Positions 55,216 to 63,533 of a stretch of 64,000 nucleotides of DNA are shown piece by piece. Every line of letters begins with the position of its first letter. The stretch's first letter is position 1. The stretch is from Microlunatus kandeliicorticis (GTDB lineage Bacteria > Actinomycetota > Actinomycetes > Propionibacteriales > Propionibacteriaceae). The stretch covers positions 434,001 to 498,000 of the forward strand of contig NZ_JACGWT010000002.1 in assembly GCF_014137855.1 (NCBI RefSeq), in the 5' to 3' direction. A program made the position numbers and the translations under genes. A model generated the notes under the pieces. It was not told the DNA's origin. It saw only the letters and a list, made by a program, of their open reading frames with translations, and made no database searches.

Positions 55216-57048
55216 GTGCCCCAGCGAACCCCGGAAGAGATCGTCCGTTCCCTGCTCGACCTGCGCGCCTGGCAGGCCTTCGACATCGACGAGGAGGGCC
55301 GGGTGCTCGCCGGCCACGACGACCTCGGCAGCCTGCAGCTGGTCGAGATCGGGACCGACGGCACCCGCACCCCGCTGACCGCGCTCCCGTCGCGGTGCTC
55401 GGGCCGCTACGTACCCGGGCGCCGCCAGGTCGTGGTCGAGCACGACACCGGGGGCGACGAGCGGATGCAGCTGTCGCTGCTCGACCTCGATCCGCTGCCC
55501 GCCGCGCCGGTCGGTCTGGACGGTCTCACCCCGCTGCTCCGCGACCCCGAGTCGATGCACGTCCTCGGCGACGTCACCGCCGACCACCTGGTCTACTCCA
55601 CCAACCGGCGCAACAAGGTCGACATGGACGTGATCGTCCGCTCGCTCGCGGACGGCAGCGAGCAGGTGGTTCACGACTACGGCGGGTACGTCGGCGCGAT
55701 GGCGGTGAGCCACGACGGCGGCTCGGTGGCGATCACCTCGCTCACCCTGCAGCCGGCCTCGACCGCGGTCGCGGTCTCCGGGCCGCGGGCGGCCGACGGT
55801 CCGTTCGGGCCCGGGGCGGTCACCGATCCCGAGGACCACGCGCAGAACCACGGGGTCGGCTGGACCGCCGACGACACGGCGCTGGTGATCGACACCAACC
55901 ACGACCGCGAGTACCTGGCGGTGGTCCGGGTCGGCCTGGACGGGACGGACCGGCAGGTGCTGGCCGCCGACGACGGGCACGACCTCACCCACTGGCTGGC
56001 ACCCGACGGGTCGGCGATGGTGATCGGCACCCTGGACGACGGGGCCGAGACGCTCGCCGTCCACGAGGTCGACGGCACCCACCGGCTCGATGTCGATCTC
56101 GGGCGGCTGGGCGTCCCCGACGTGGTCTGGGCCGCGGACGGGTCACGGTTCGTGGTCACCCTGACCACCCCGACGGTGCCGACCTCGATCCTGGCCGTCG
56201 ACGCCCGCACCGGCGCGGTGACCACCCTGGTGGACGGCGCCGCGCAGCTCGACCCGGACACCGCGGCCGCGCTGGTCGAGCCGACCAGCCACCGGGTGCC
56301 CACCCCGGACGGTGAGCAGGTGCCGTGCTTCGTCTTCCGGCCGGCCGCTCCGGTCCCCGGCGTCGACGGCGCCTCGGTGCTGCTGGTGCACGGCGGTCCG
56401 GAGGGCGCCTCGACCCGGATGTTCAACCCGGTGGTGCAGGCGCTGGTCGGCTGCGGGCTGACCGTGCTGGTCCCCAACGTCCGTGGGTCGGTGGGTTACG
56501 GCAAGCGCTGGTACAGCCTCGACGACGTCGACCTGCGGCTCGACTCGGTGGCCGACCTGGCCGCGCTGCACGCCTGGCTGCCGAGCATCGGGCTCGACCC
56601 GGCCCGGAGCGCGCTCTGGGGCGGGTCGTACGGCGGCTACATGGTGCTGGCCGGGGTGACCATGCAGCCCGAGCTGTGGGCGGCCGGCGTCGACATCGTC
56701 GGGATCAGCTCGCTGGTGACGTTCCTGGAGAACACCTCGGGCTACCGACGCGCCTACCGCGAACGCGAGTACGGCCGGCTCGACCGGGACCGCGAGCTGC
56801 TGGTGCGGGCCTCGCCGATCACCTACCTCGACCAGCTCCGGGCGCCGCTGTTCGTCATCCACGGGGCCAACGACCCACGGGTGCCGCTCAGCGAGGCCGA
56901 GCAGATCGTCGCCGCGCTGGCCGAGCGCGGCATCCCGCACGTGCTCAAGGTCTACGACGACGAGGGCCACGGGCTGGCCAAGCGCGCCAACCGGCTGGAC
57001 GCCTACCCGGCGGCGATCCGGTTCCTGCTGGACCGGCTGGCGGGCTGA
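55216..57048 (+). CDS. S9-family prolyl oligopeptidase/acylaminoacyl-peptidase
   Basis: 610 residues. An N-terminal beta-propeller (to ~350) precedes the hydrolase domain, with 'VLLVHGGPEG', nucleophile GGSYGGYM, Asp in HGANDPRVPL and His in DEGHGLAKR. It cleaves short peptides, usually in the cytoplasm; no signal peptide. GTG 55216 has TAGGTT 6 nt upstream (leaderless). Confidence 0.92.
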   Translation: MPQRTPEEIVRSLLDLRAWQAFDIDEEGRVLAGHDDLGSLQLVEIGTDGTRTPLTALPSRCSGRYVPGRRQVVVEHDTGGDERMQLSLLDLDPLPAAPVGLDGLTPLLRDPESMHVLGDVTADHLVYSTNRRNKVDMDVIVRSLADGSEQVVHDYGGYVGAMAVSHDGGSVAITSLTLQPASTAVAVSGPRAADGPFGPGAVTDPEDHAQNHGVGWTADDTALVIDTNHDREYLAVVRVGLDGTDRQVLAADDGHDLTHWLAPDGSAMVIGTLDDGAETLAVHEVDGTHRLDVDLGRLGVPDVVWAADGSRFVVTLTTPTVPTSILAVDARTGAVTTLVDGAAQLDPDTAAALVEPTSHRVPTPDGEQVPCFVFRPAAPVPGVDGASVLLVHGGPEGASTRMFNPVVQALVGCGLTVLVPNVRGSVGYGKRWYSLDDVDLRLDSVADLAALHAWLPSIGLDPARSALWGGSYGGYMVLAGVTMQPELWAAGVDIVGISSLVTFLENTSGYRRAYREREYGRLDRDRELLVRASPITYLDQLRAPLFVIHGANDPRVPLSEAEQIVAALAERGIPHVLKVYDDEGHGLAKRANRLDAYPAAIRFLLDRLAG

Positions 57049-57430
57049 GGTTCCCTGCCCTTCGACAGGCTCAGCGTCCTTCGACAGGCTCGGGGCCCTT
57101 CGACAGGCTCAGGGACCTCCAGGACACGGAAAAGGCCGGACCGGCAGCTGCGACCTCGGGGGAAAGGACGTAGGTGCCGGTCCGGTGTGGGACTGCTCGG
57201 TTGTGGGTGCTGCGGTGACGGTCGGATGAACTCTGCCGGCGTCGGGGGCCACCGGGGTCGTTCACGTGCTGCCGTCTTGCTGTTCGCTTGCTCGGTGTCC
57301 GGTTCGGCCTCGGTGTCGGGGGCCACCTGCTCCGTTCCTGACACCCAGAACTCTACGGAGCCCGGACCGGGAGTTCTCGGCGCTCTGTGCAGACCTGGTC
57401 GGCAATCCGTGCACAGCTCGCCGGTGCCTG
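57049..57430. other. 382-bp gene-poor convergent gap
   Basis: It starts with three repeat copies, then an 11-bp inverted repeat (57136-57146 with 57175-57185, spacer 28). From 57187 to 57430 the sequence has lower GC and weaker codon bias; an 88-codon plus-strand frame there is Cys/Ser/Gly-rich and not convincing. It may be a decayed gene or an untranslated RNA. Confidence 0.5.
57058..57114 (+). repeat. Three direct copies of the dispersed repeat
   Basis: Copies at 57058-57074, 57078-57094 and 57096-57114, the last a perfect CCCTTCGACAGGCTCAGGG. They begin 9 bp after the stop of the S9 peptidase gene. Confidence 0.9.
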
Positions 57431-58150
57431 CTAGGCCTGCGAGACCGGGCTGATCACCAGCTCGTCGATCCGCACGTGCGGCGGACTCTGCAGCACGAAC
57501 GCGACGGTCGCGGCGACGTCCTCGGGGGTCAGCATCACCGCGCGGGCGTCGGCGTCGGGGACGTTCGGACGCAGCTCGAGGAAGTCGGTGGCCACGTCGC
57601 CGGGACACAGGTGGCAGGCGCGGACCCCGTGCGCTGCCTCCTGCGCGTTGAGCATCTGGCAGACCGAGGCGAGCGCGGTCTTGGTGGCGCTGTAGGCCAC
57701 CCCGGCGCCCGGACTGAACCGCCAGCCCGAGTACGAGGAGACCACCACCACCTGGCCGCCCGCCGTGCGGAGATCGGGCAGCGTCGCGTCGACCACGGCG
57801 AGCACGCCGGTCAGGTTGACGTCGACGATCGCCTGCACCTCGTCGAGCTGCTGGTCGGCCCAGGTGCGGCGTTTGGCGTTGAGCCCGGCGGCCAGCACCA
57901 GGTCGGTCACCGGACCGGTCTGCTCGCGGGCGGCGCGGACCGCCGCGGCGTCGGCGACGTCGACCGGCACCACCAGCGCTCCGCCCGGGCCGGCCTGCTC
58001 GGCCAGCCGGGCGGTCTCCTCGAGCGCCTCGCGGCGGCGTCCGCTGAGCACCACCCGGGCGCCGGCGGCGGCCGCGGCCACCGCCGAGGCCCGCCCCATC
58101 CCGCTCCCGGCCCCGGTGACCCAGACCGTCCGACCGTCGAGCCCGGTCAC
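57431..58150 (-). CDS. Short-chain dehydrogenase/reductase
   Basis: 239 residues. TGAGSGMG, 'VVSSYSGW' with the catalytic Ser and YSATK; the usual NNAG is replaced by AAGLN. GTG start overlaps the stop of the next SDR (GTGA), so the two are made together. Stop codon TAG. Substrate unknown; see the neighbouring rhamnosidase. Confidence 0.88.
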   Translation of the reverse strand: MTGLDGRTVWVTGAGSGMGRASAVAAAAAGARVVLSGRRREALEETARLAEQAGPGGALVVPVDVADAAAVRAAREQTGPVTDLVLAAGLNAKRRTWADQQLDEVQAIVDVNLTGVLAVVDATLPDLRTAGGQVVVVSSYSGWRFSPGAGVAYSATKTALASVCQMLNAQEAAHGVRACHLCPGDVATDFLELRPNVPDADARAVMLTPEDVAATVAFVLQSPPHVRIDELVISPVSQA

Positions 58151-58929
58151 CGGGCGTCCCCGCTGCCGAGGTCGCCGGCGAGCTCGTAGGCCTTCTTCGG
58201 CACCTGGGTGGCCAGCTTGCCGCCGCTGACGTCGACCAGGGTGCCGGTGATGTAGCGGGCGGCGTCGCTGGCCAGGAAGACCAGCAGGTCGGCCACCTCG
58301 CCGGCGCTGCCCCAGCGTCGCAGGGTCAGGGTGTCGAGCAGCCGGGTCTGGACGTCGTCGGGGAGTTCGGTGAAGTGGTTGATCGCGGTCGGGATCATCC
58401 CCGGCGCGTAGGCGTTGACCGTCACGTCGTAGGGACCGAGCTCACCGGCCAGCACCCGGGTGAACTGGACCACCGCCGACTTCGTCGCGGCGTAGGCGGC
58501 ACTGGTGATGCTCGGCACGATCGCCGCGAACGAGGCCGCGTTGATGATCCGGCCGGCGCGCTGCCGCTTCATGATCGGCACCACCGCCCGGCACATCTTG
58601 AAGACGCCGCCGACGTTGACCGCGAAGCAGCGGTCCCACTCCTCGTCGGTGTAGTCCTCGACCAGGGCCTCCGCGTTCACCCCGGCGTTGTTGATCAGGA
58701 CGTCGACCCGGCCGAAACGGTCGGTGATCCCCTGGACCAGCGCGGAGACGGCCGCGGTGTCGGTGACGTCGGCGGCCAGCCCGGCGGCCAGCCCGTCGAG
58801 GTCGGGGGGCGCCAGGTCGACCCCCACCACCCGGGCGCCCTCGGCGACGAACGTCTCGGCGATGCCGGCCCCGATGCCGCGGCCCGCACCGGTGATCACC
58901 ACCACCCGGTCGGTCAGGTCGAGCTGCAT
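58147..58929 (-). CDS. Short-chain dehydrogenase/reductase
   Basis: 260 residues. TGAGRGIG, NNAG, 'INAASFAAIVPS' and YAATK are the full classical set; 'ARYITGTLVDVSGG' at the C-terminus is typical of sugar- or polyol-type SDRs. ATG 58929 was chosen because it gives the normal N-terminus. It is divergent from a GH78-like gene; L-rhamnose dehydrogenase is a reasonable but unproven role. Confidence 0.9.
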   Translation of the reverse strand: MQLDLTDRVVVITGAGRGIGAGIAETFVAEGARVVGVDLAPPDLDGLAAGLAADVTDTAAVSALVQGITDRFGRVDVLINNAGVNAEALVEDYTDEEWDRCFAVNVGGVFKMCRAVVPIMKRQRAGRIINAASFAAIVPSITSAAYAATKSAVVQFTRVLAGELGPYDVTVNAYAPGMIPTAINHFTELPDDVQTRLLDTLTLRRWGSAGEVADLLVFLASDAARYITGTLVDVSGGKLATQVPKKAYELAGDLGSGDAR

Positions 58930-58996
58930 GCCGCTCAGCCTCTCACCAGCGTCCGGGCGCCACCCGGGCACCTCGGGGCTTCGCCGGTCGGTGATC

Positions 58997-61381
58997 ATGG
59001 ACGACGTGCCCGATGCCGTTCACGCCCGTGCCGTCCGCGTCCCCTACGACCACGACCCGTTCGCCGGGTCGGACCCGTCGTGGGCCCGCCGCGGGCAGTG
59101 GCCGGCCCGCTGGATCGCGGTCCCCGGGGCGAGCGCGCCGGTGGTGGCCGGCTACCGGCTGGCGCTGGAGGTCGAGGCCGACACCGAGCTGCTGGTGCAC
59201 GTCAGCGCCGACGAGCGGTACGCCCTGCACCTCGACGGCGCCCTGGTCGGACGCGGCCCTGAGCGCAGCGAGGTCGGCGCGTGGGCGTTCGAGACCTACC
59301 GGGTGACCCTGCCCGCCGGCCGGCACTGGCTGGCCGCGCAGGTCTGGTCGCTCGGCGACGGCGCCCCCTACGCCCAGCAGTCGTTCGGCCACGGCTTCCT
59401 GGTCGCCACCGAGCCCGGCGCCTCGGTCGACCTCGACACCGGCCGCACCGACTGGCGGGTCAGCGTGCTGCCCGGTCACGGCACCCGGCCGCAGGGTGAC
59501 GCCTGGGGCTGCGGGCTCAAGCACGTCTCGGACGGCCGGCTGCTGCCTTGGGGCTGGACCACCGGCGGCGACCGGCTCGACTGGACCAACCCCGTGGTCG
59601 GCGACCCCGGCTACGACACCGCCTGGGCCAACGACATGCCGCCCGGCCGGATGCTCCGTCCGGCCCTGCTCCCGCCGCAGTGGGAGCAGCCCTTCGCCGG
59701 CGGCCGGGTGCGGCACGTGGCCAGCCACCCGAGCAGCCAGCCGACCCACGAGATCCCGGTCCGCTCCGACGACTGCCTCGCCGACGAGCTGGTCACCTGG
59801 CAGGGCCTGCTGACCGGGGGCGAGGTCGAGGTGCCACCGTGGACGTGCCGGCGGGTGCTGATCGACCTCGAGGAGTACGTCTGCGCCTACCCCGAGCTGA
59901 GCCTGCGCGGCGGACGCGACGGTCGCGTCCGGGTGCACTGGCAGGAGTCGCTCTACGAGCCCGCCGAGCGGGTCCCGGCCGGCATGAAGGGGCACCCCAA
60001 GGGCCACCGCGACGCCATCGAGGGCAAGCTCTTCGGCCGCCCCAACCTCACCGAGGACGGCGCCGGCGACCTGGTGATCGCGGGCGGTGGCGCCGAGACC
60101 CACACCACGCTGTGGTGGGAGGCCGGGCGTTACGTCGAGCTGCTGGTCAGCACCTCCGACGACCCGCTGACGCTGACCGGGTTGCGGTTCGTCGAGACCC
60201 GCTATCCCTACGAGGACCGCAGCAGCTTCCGTGCGGCCGACCCGCGGCTCGACGACGTCGGCCGGCTGGCCTTCCGGACGCTGCAGATGTGCAGCCACGA
60301 GACCACCATGGACTGCCCCTACTACGAGCAGCTCCAGTACGGCGGCGACACCCGGCTCCAGCTGCTGGCCGCGTACGCGACCAGCGACGACGACCGGCTG
60401 GCCCGGCAGGCGCTGCTCGCGTTCGACCGCAGCCGGGACACCGACGGGCTGACCCGCAGCCGGACGCCGTCGCGGGTGCGGCAGACCATCCCGCCGTTCT
60501 CGCTGTGGTGGGTGGCGATGGTGCACGACTTCGCCCTCTGGCGGGGCGACCTCGACTTCGTCGCCGGGCTGATGCCGGGCGTCCGCGCCGTGATCGACGC
60601 GCACCGGCGCACCGTCGACGCCGACGGCGTCTTCCACGCCCAGCCGGGCTGGAACTTCACCGACTGGGTCGACCGCTGGCCCGACGGCGCCCCGCCCGGA
60701 GGCCACTGGGACGTCTCCGGCGTGCTCCACCTGCAGCTGGCCCACGTGGCCGGGCTGGCCGCCGAGCTCGAGGGCTGGCTGGGCGAGGACCAGCTGGCGG
60801 CCCGGGACCGCGACCTCGCCGACCGGCTGCTGGCCGCCGCCGAGACCGTCTTCTGGGACGCCGGCACCGGGCTCTACGCCGACGACCGCGACCACACCGC
60901 GTGGAGCGAGCACGCGCAGTGCCTGGCGCTGCTGGCCGGTGCCGCGCACGGCGAGGCCGCGGTCACCGGGATGCTCGACCGCGGCACCGGGACGGACCTG
61001 GCGCGCACCACCGTCTACTTCGACCACTACCTGTTCGACGCGCTCTACCGGGTCGGTCGCGCCGACGCGCTGCTCGACCGTCTCGGGCTCTGGTTCGGCC
61101 TGGTCGACGAGGGGCTGCGGACGGTGATCGAGCAGCCCGAGCCGAGCCGGAGCGACTGTCACGCCTGGGGTGCGCACCCGCTCTACCACCGGGTCGCCTC
61201 GCTGCTCGGGATCCGGCCGACCGCGCCGGGGATGCGCGAGGTGGTGGTCGCCCCCGACCTCGGCGGGCTCGCCTGGGCCGAGGTCAGCCTGCCCACGGTG
61301 CTCGGCACTCTGCACGTCCGCGCCGAGGGCGACGCGGTGCGGGTGAACGCCCCGGAGGGCATGACCGTCCGCCGTCCCTGA
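58997..61381 (+). CDS. GH78-like alpha-L-rhamnosidase
   Basis: 794 residues. N-terminal beta-sandwich domains (about 1-370), then an (alpha/alpha)6 barrel with 'ETTMDCPYYEQLQYGGD', the GH78 catalytic stretch, 'FSLWWVAMVHDF', and a C-terminal beta domain with 'GLAWAEVSLPTVLG'. No signal peptide is visible, so it acts inside the cell on imported oligosaccharides. ATG 58997 has only a weak ribosome-binding site. Specificity within the family is not certain. Confidence 0.85.
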   Translation: MDDVPDAVHARAVRVPYDHDPFAGSDPSWARRGQWPARWIAVPGASAPVVAGYRLALEVEADTELLVHVSADERYALHLDGALVGRGPERSEVGAWAFETYRVTLPAGRHWLAAQVWSLGDGAPYAQQSFGHGFLVATEPGASVDLDTGRTDWRVSVLPGHGTRPQGDAWGCGLKHVSDGRLLPWGWTTGGDRLDWTNPVVGDPGYDTAWANDMPPGRMLRPALLPPQWEQPFAGGRVRHVASHPSSQPTHEIPVRSDDCLADELVTWQGLLTGGEVEVPPWTCRRVLIDLEEYVCAYPELSLRGGRDGRVRVHWQESLYEPAERVPAGMKGHPKGHRDAIEGKLFGRPNLTEDGAGDLVIAGGGAETHTTLWWEAGRYVELLVSTSDDPLTLTGLRFVETRYPYEDRSSFRAADPRLDDVGRLAFRTLQMCSHETTMDCPYYEQLQYGGDTRLQLLAAYATSDDDRLARQALLAFDRSRDTDGLTRSRTPSRVRQTIPPFSLWWVAMVHDFALWRGDLDFVAGLMPGVRAVIDAHRRTVDADGVFHAQPGWNFTDWVDRWPDGAPPGGHWDVSGVLHLQLAHVAGLAAELEGWLGEDQLAARDRDLADRLLAAAETVFWDAGTGLYADDRDHTAWSEHAQCLALLAGAAHGEAAVTGMLDRGTGTDLARTTVYFDHYLFDALYRVGRADALLDRLGLWFGLVDEGLRTVIEQPEPSRSDCHAWGAHPLYHRVASLLGIRPTAPGMREVVVAPDLGGLAWAEVSLPTVLGTLHVRAEGDAVRVNAPEGMTVRRP

Positions 61382-61420
61382 CCGGACACTCCACGGTGCG
61401 GGAAATGGGGCAGGCAGGCT

Positions 61421-61467
61421 GTCAAGCGAGGGTTGACGGGGTCGGAGTGTCAACTTAGCCTTGACAC
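61421..61467 (+). promoter_or_regulatory. Strong promoter with two GTCAA-N7-TTGAC operators
   Basis: TTGACG (61433-61438), 17 bp, TAGCCT (61456-61461), then 6 nt to the GTG: a near-ideal leaderless sigma-A promoter. GTCAA-N7-TTGAC at 61421-61437 covers the -35, and GTGTCAA-N7-TTGACAC at 61447-61467 covers the -10 and the start. The centres are 28 bp apart. Confidence 0.8.
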
Positions 61468-62082
61468 GTGGATCGCGTCGAGCTGAGCGAGCAGATCGCC
61501 AAGGTGGCCGACCTGCTGCGGTTCGAGCTGGACGACCCGGCCGCCGACCCGGTGCACGCGGTCGCGGCCGCCCGGACGCTGCGGGGGCTGGCCGACGACG
61601 CGCTGGCCGAGCTGGTGGCCGCCGCCCGTAGCCGCGGCGCGTCCTGGCAGCGGATCGGGGACGCCCTGGGGACCAGCCGACAGAACGCGTTCCAGCGGTT
61701 CGGGCAGCCCCTCGACCCGAGGACCGGTGAGCCGATGTCCCGTGCCGTCGTCGAGGACGCCGAGCCCCGCGCGCTCGCCCTGCTGCGAGCGGTCGCCGAG
61801 CACCGCTGGGCCGACGCCTGCCGCGACTTCGGACCGACGATGGCCGCCGCGCTGACCCCCGAACGGCTCGCCGACGCCTGGGCGCAGGTGGTCGCGATCG
61901 GCGGCGAGCTGGAGCGGTTCGGCGAGCCGCGGAGCCACCCGCTGGCCGGGGTCACCGTGGTCGAGGTGCCGATGCACCACGAGGCGGCCGACCTGCTCGG
62001 CCGGGTCAGCCTGGCCGCCGACGGCGCCGTCGCCGGCCTGTGGTTCCTGCCCGTCCCGGACGGCAGGGGAGCGGAGGAGTGA
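61468..62082 (+). CDS. HTH-containing regulator-like protein with DUF3887-like C-terminus
   Basis: 204 residues. Residues ~57-77, 'GASWQRIGDALGTSRQNAF', form an HTH of the type found in actinobacterial Clp-N-like and related small regulators. The C-terminal ~110 residues resemble DUF3887 (a small alpha+beta domain with 'LAGVTVVEVPMHHEAADL'). The GTG start is fixed by the leaderless promoter. Two operators at its own promoter imply autoregulation. Overlaps the CPBP protease gene by one base (TGATG). Confidence 0.72.
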   Translation: MDRVELSEQIAKVADLLRFELDDPAADPVHAVAAARTLRGLADDALAELVAAARSRGASWQRIGDALGTSRQNAFQRFGQPLDPRTGEPMSRAVVEDAEPRALALLRAVAEHRWADACRDFGPTMAAALTPERLADAWAQVVAIGGELERFGEPRSHPLAGVTVVEVPMHHEAADLLGRVSLAADGAVAGLWFLPVPDGRGAEE

Positions 62083-63068
62083 TGAACCCGGTGCCGACGA
62101 CCTCGCGCCCGGAGAACCCGACGGCCACCGACCGGCGCGGACCGCAGCCGGCGGTCGCGATCGACGTGCCCGACCGGGTGCCCTGGCGGGCGGTCGGGCT
62201 GTTCGTCCTGATCGCGTACGCCCTGATGTGGCTGTTCACGGTGCCGTTCTGGCTGTCGCCGCACGGGCTGGCCGTGCCGTGGATGACCCCGGTGCTGCTG
62301 GTGGCGATGTTCTCGCCGGCGCTGGCCTCGCTGCTGGTCGTCCGGGTCGTCGAGCGCCGGTCGTGGCTGCGGGTGGCCGGGCTGCGGGCGGGTCGTCCCG
62401 GCCGGGTGGTGCGCCACGCGTTCCTGGGGCTGGGGCTGGTCGTGCTCGCGCTGGTGCTCGGGGTGCTCGTCTCGGGGCTGGCCGGCGTCCAGCGGCTCGA
62501 CCTGACCGAGCTCTCCGGGGTCCGGCTGGCCCAGCGTGCGGTACCCGCACCGCTCGACGCGCTGCCGCCGGCGGTCTACCTGGTGGTGCTGGTGGCCAGC
62601 GGGCTGGTCAACCTGCTCACCGTCGGGACCGTCTCCGCGCTCGGCGAGGAGACCGGCTGGCGCGGCTTCCTGCTGTCCCGGCTGCTCCCGCTCGGACGCG
62701 TCCGGGCCATCCTGCTCACCGGGGTGGTCTGGGGCTTCTGGCACACCCCGTTGGTGCTGCTCGGCTACGAGTACCCGGGCGCGAACCGCCTCGCCGCGCT
62801 GCTGCTGTTCGTGGTCTTCACCGTGGCCTTCGGTGCGCTGCTGGCCTGGCTGCGGCTGCGGTCGGCCTCGACCGTCCCCGGCGCGGTCGCGCACGCCGCG
62901 CTCAACGGCTACGCCACCCTGACCTTCCTGCTGATGGCCGGCGGCCGCCCCGGGCCCGTCCTGCTCGGGGCGCCGATGGGGCTGGTCGCCATCGGGGTGC
63001 TGGTCGTGCTGGTCGCGGTGCTGTTCGCGCTGGCACCGGACCGGCGACCCGAGGGTCCGGTCGGCTGA
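62082..63068 (+). CDS. CPBP-family intramembrane glutamic protease
   Basis: 328 residues, about eight helices. Motifs EETGWRG (EExxxR), GFWHTP (FxxxH) and HAALN (HxxxN) are the complete CPBP/Rce1 active site. Family members cleave within the membrane or, in bacteria, serve in immunity or regulation. GGAGGAG upstream of ATG 62082. Co-translated with the HTH protein, so it may be a signalling pair. Confidence 0.9.
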   Translation: MNPVPTTSRPENPTATDRRGPQPAVAIDVPDRVPWRAVGLFVLIAYALMWLFTVPFWLSPHGLAVPWMTPVLLVAMFSPALASLLVVRVVERRSWLRVAGLRAGRPGRVVRHAFLGLGLVVLALVLGVLVSGLAGVQRLDLTELSGVRLAQRAVPAPLDALPPAVYLVVLVASGLVNLLTVGTVSALGEETGWRGFLLSRLLPLGRVRAILLTGVVWGFWHTPLVLLGYEYPGANRLAALLLFVVFTVAFGALLAWLRLRSASTVPGAVAHAALNGYATLTFLLMAGGRPGPVLLGAPMGLVAIGVLVVLVAVLFALAPDRRPEGPVG

Positions 63069-63089
63069 GCCGGAGGGGTCGCGCCGGGC

Positions 63090-63533
63090 TCAGACCTCGA
63101 CCGAGAGCACGGCCACCGCGACCCGACCGACCTGGTGACCGGCCCCGGTGATCAGCGCGGTGGCACGGGTCCGGACGTCCTCGGCGATCTCGTCGGCCGG
63201 CCGGACCGGGTGGACGGCCACGTCGATCCGGGCCTCCACCACCCCCGACCGCCGCGACAGCACCACGCCGTCGGGGAGCCCGCCGACGCCGATCACGTTC
63301 ATCGGGCCGGTCGAGAGCGCCCGCAGGTGGCCGCGCAGCGTCGGCTCGAGCCGCGCCACTCCGGGGACCGCGAGGGTCGCCTCCGCGACGGCCTGGGCCA
63401 GGACGACGAGCTCCGCGGTCGCGCCCGTCGGGGTGGAGCCCGGCGTGCCGGTGGCCGCGTCGGCGGCCACCGCCACACCCGGGTCGGCCGTCGCCGGGCC
63501 GGGCGAACCCGGCTGGTCGGACAGGTCAGGCAT
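63090..63533 (-). CDS. Asp23/Gls24-family-like protein
   Basis: 147 residues. A Thr/Ala/Gly/Pro-rich first ~40 residues, then a fold with 'EATLAVPGVARLEPTLRG' and 'VVEARIDVAVHPVRPADEIAEDVRTRA', which fits the alkaline-shock (Asp23/Gls24) family. The ATG overlaps the end of a second such gene by 8 bases. Function in actinobacteria: envelope stress, not well defined. Confidence 0.7.
   Translation of the reverse strand: MPDLSDQPGSPGPATADPGVAVAADAATGTPGSTPTGATAELVVLAQAVAEATLAVPGVARLEPTLRGHLRALSTGPMNVIGVGGLPDGVVLSRRSGVVEARIDVAVHPVRPADEIAEDVRTRATALITGAGHQVGRVAVAVLSVEV

Noticed and set aside
57187-57453. 88-codon protein in the gene-poor gap
   Set aside because: No ribosome-binding site, odd Cys/Ser/Gly-rich composition and overlap with the end of the SDR gene on the other strand.
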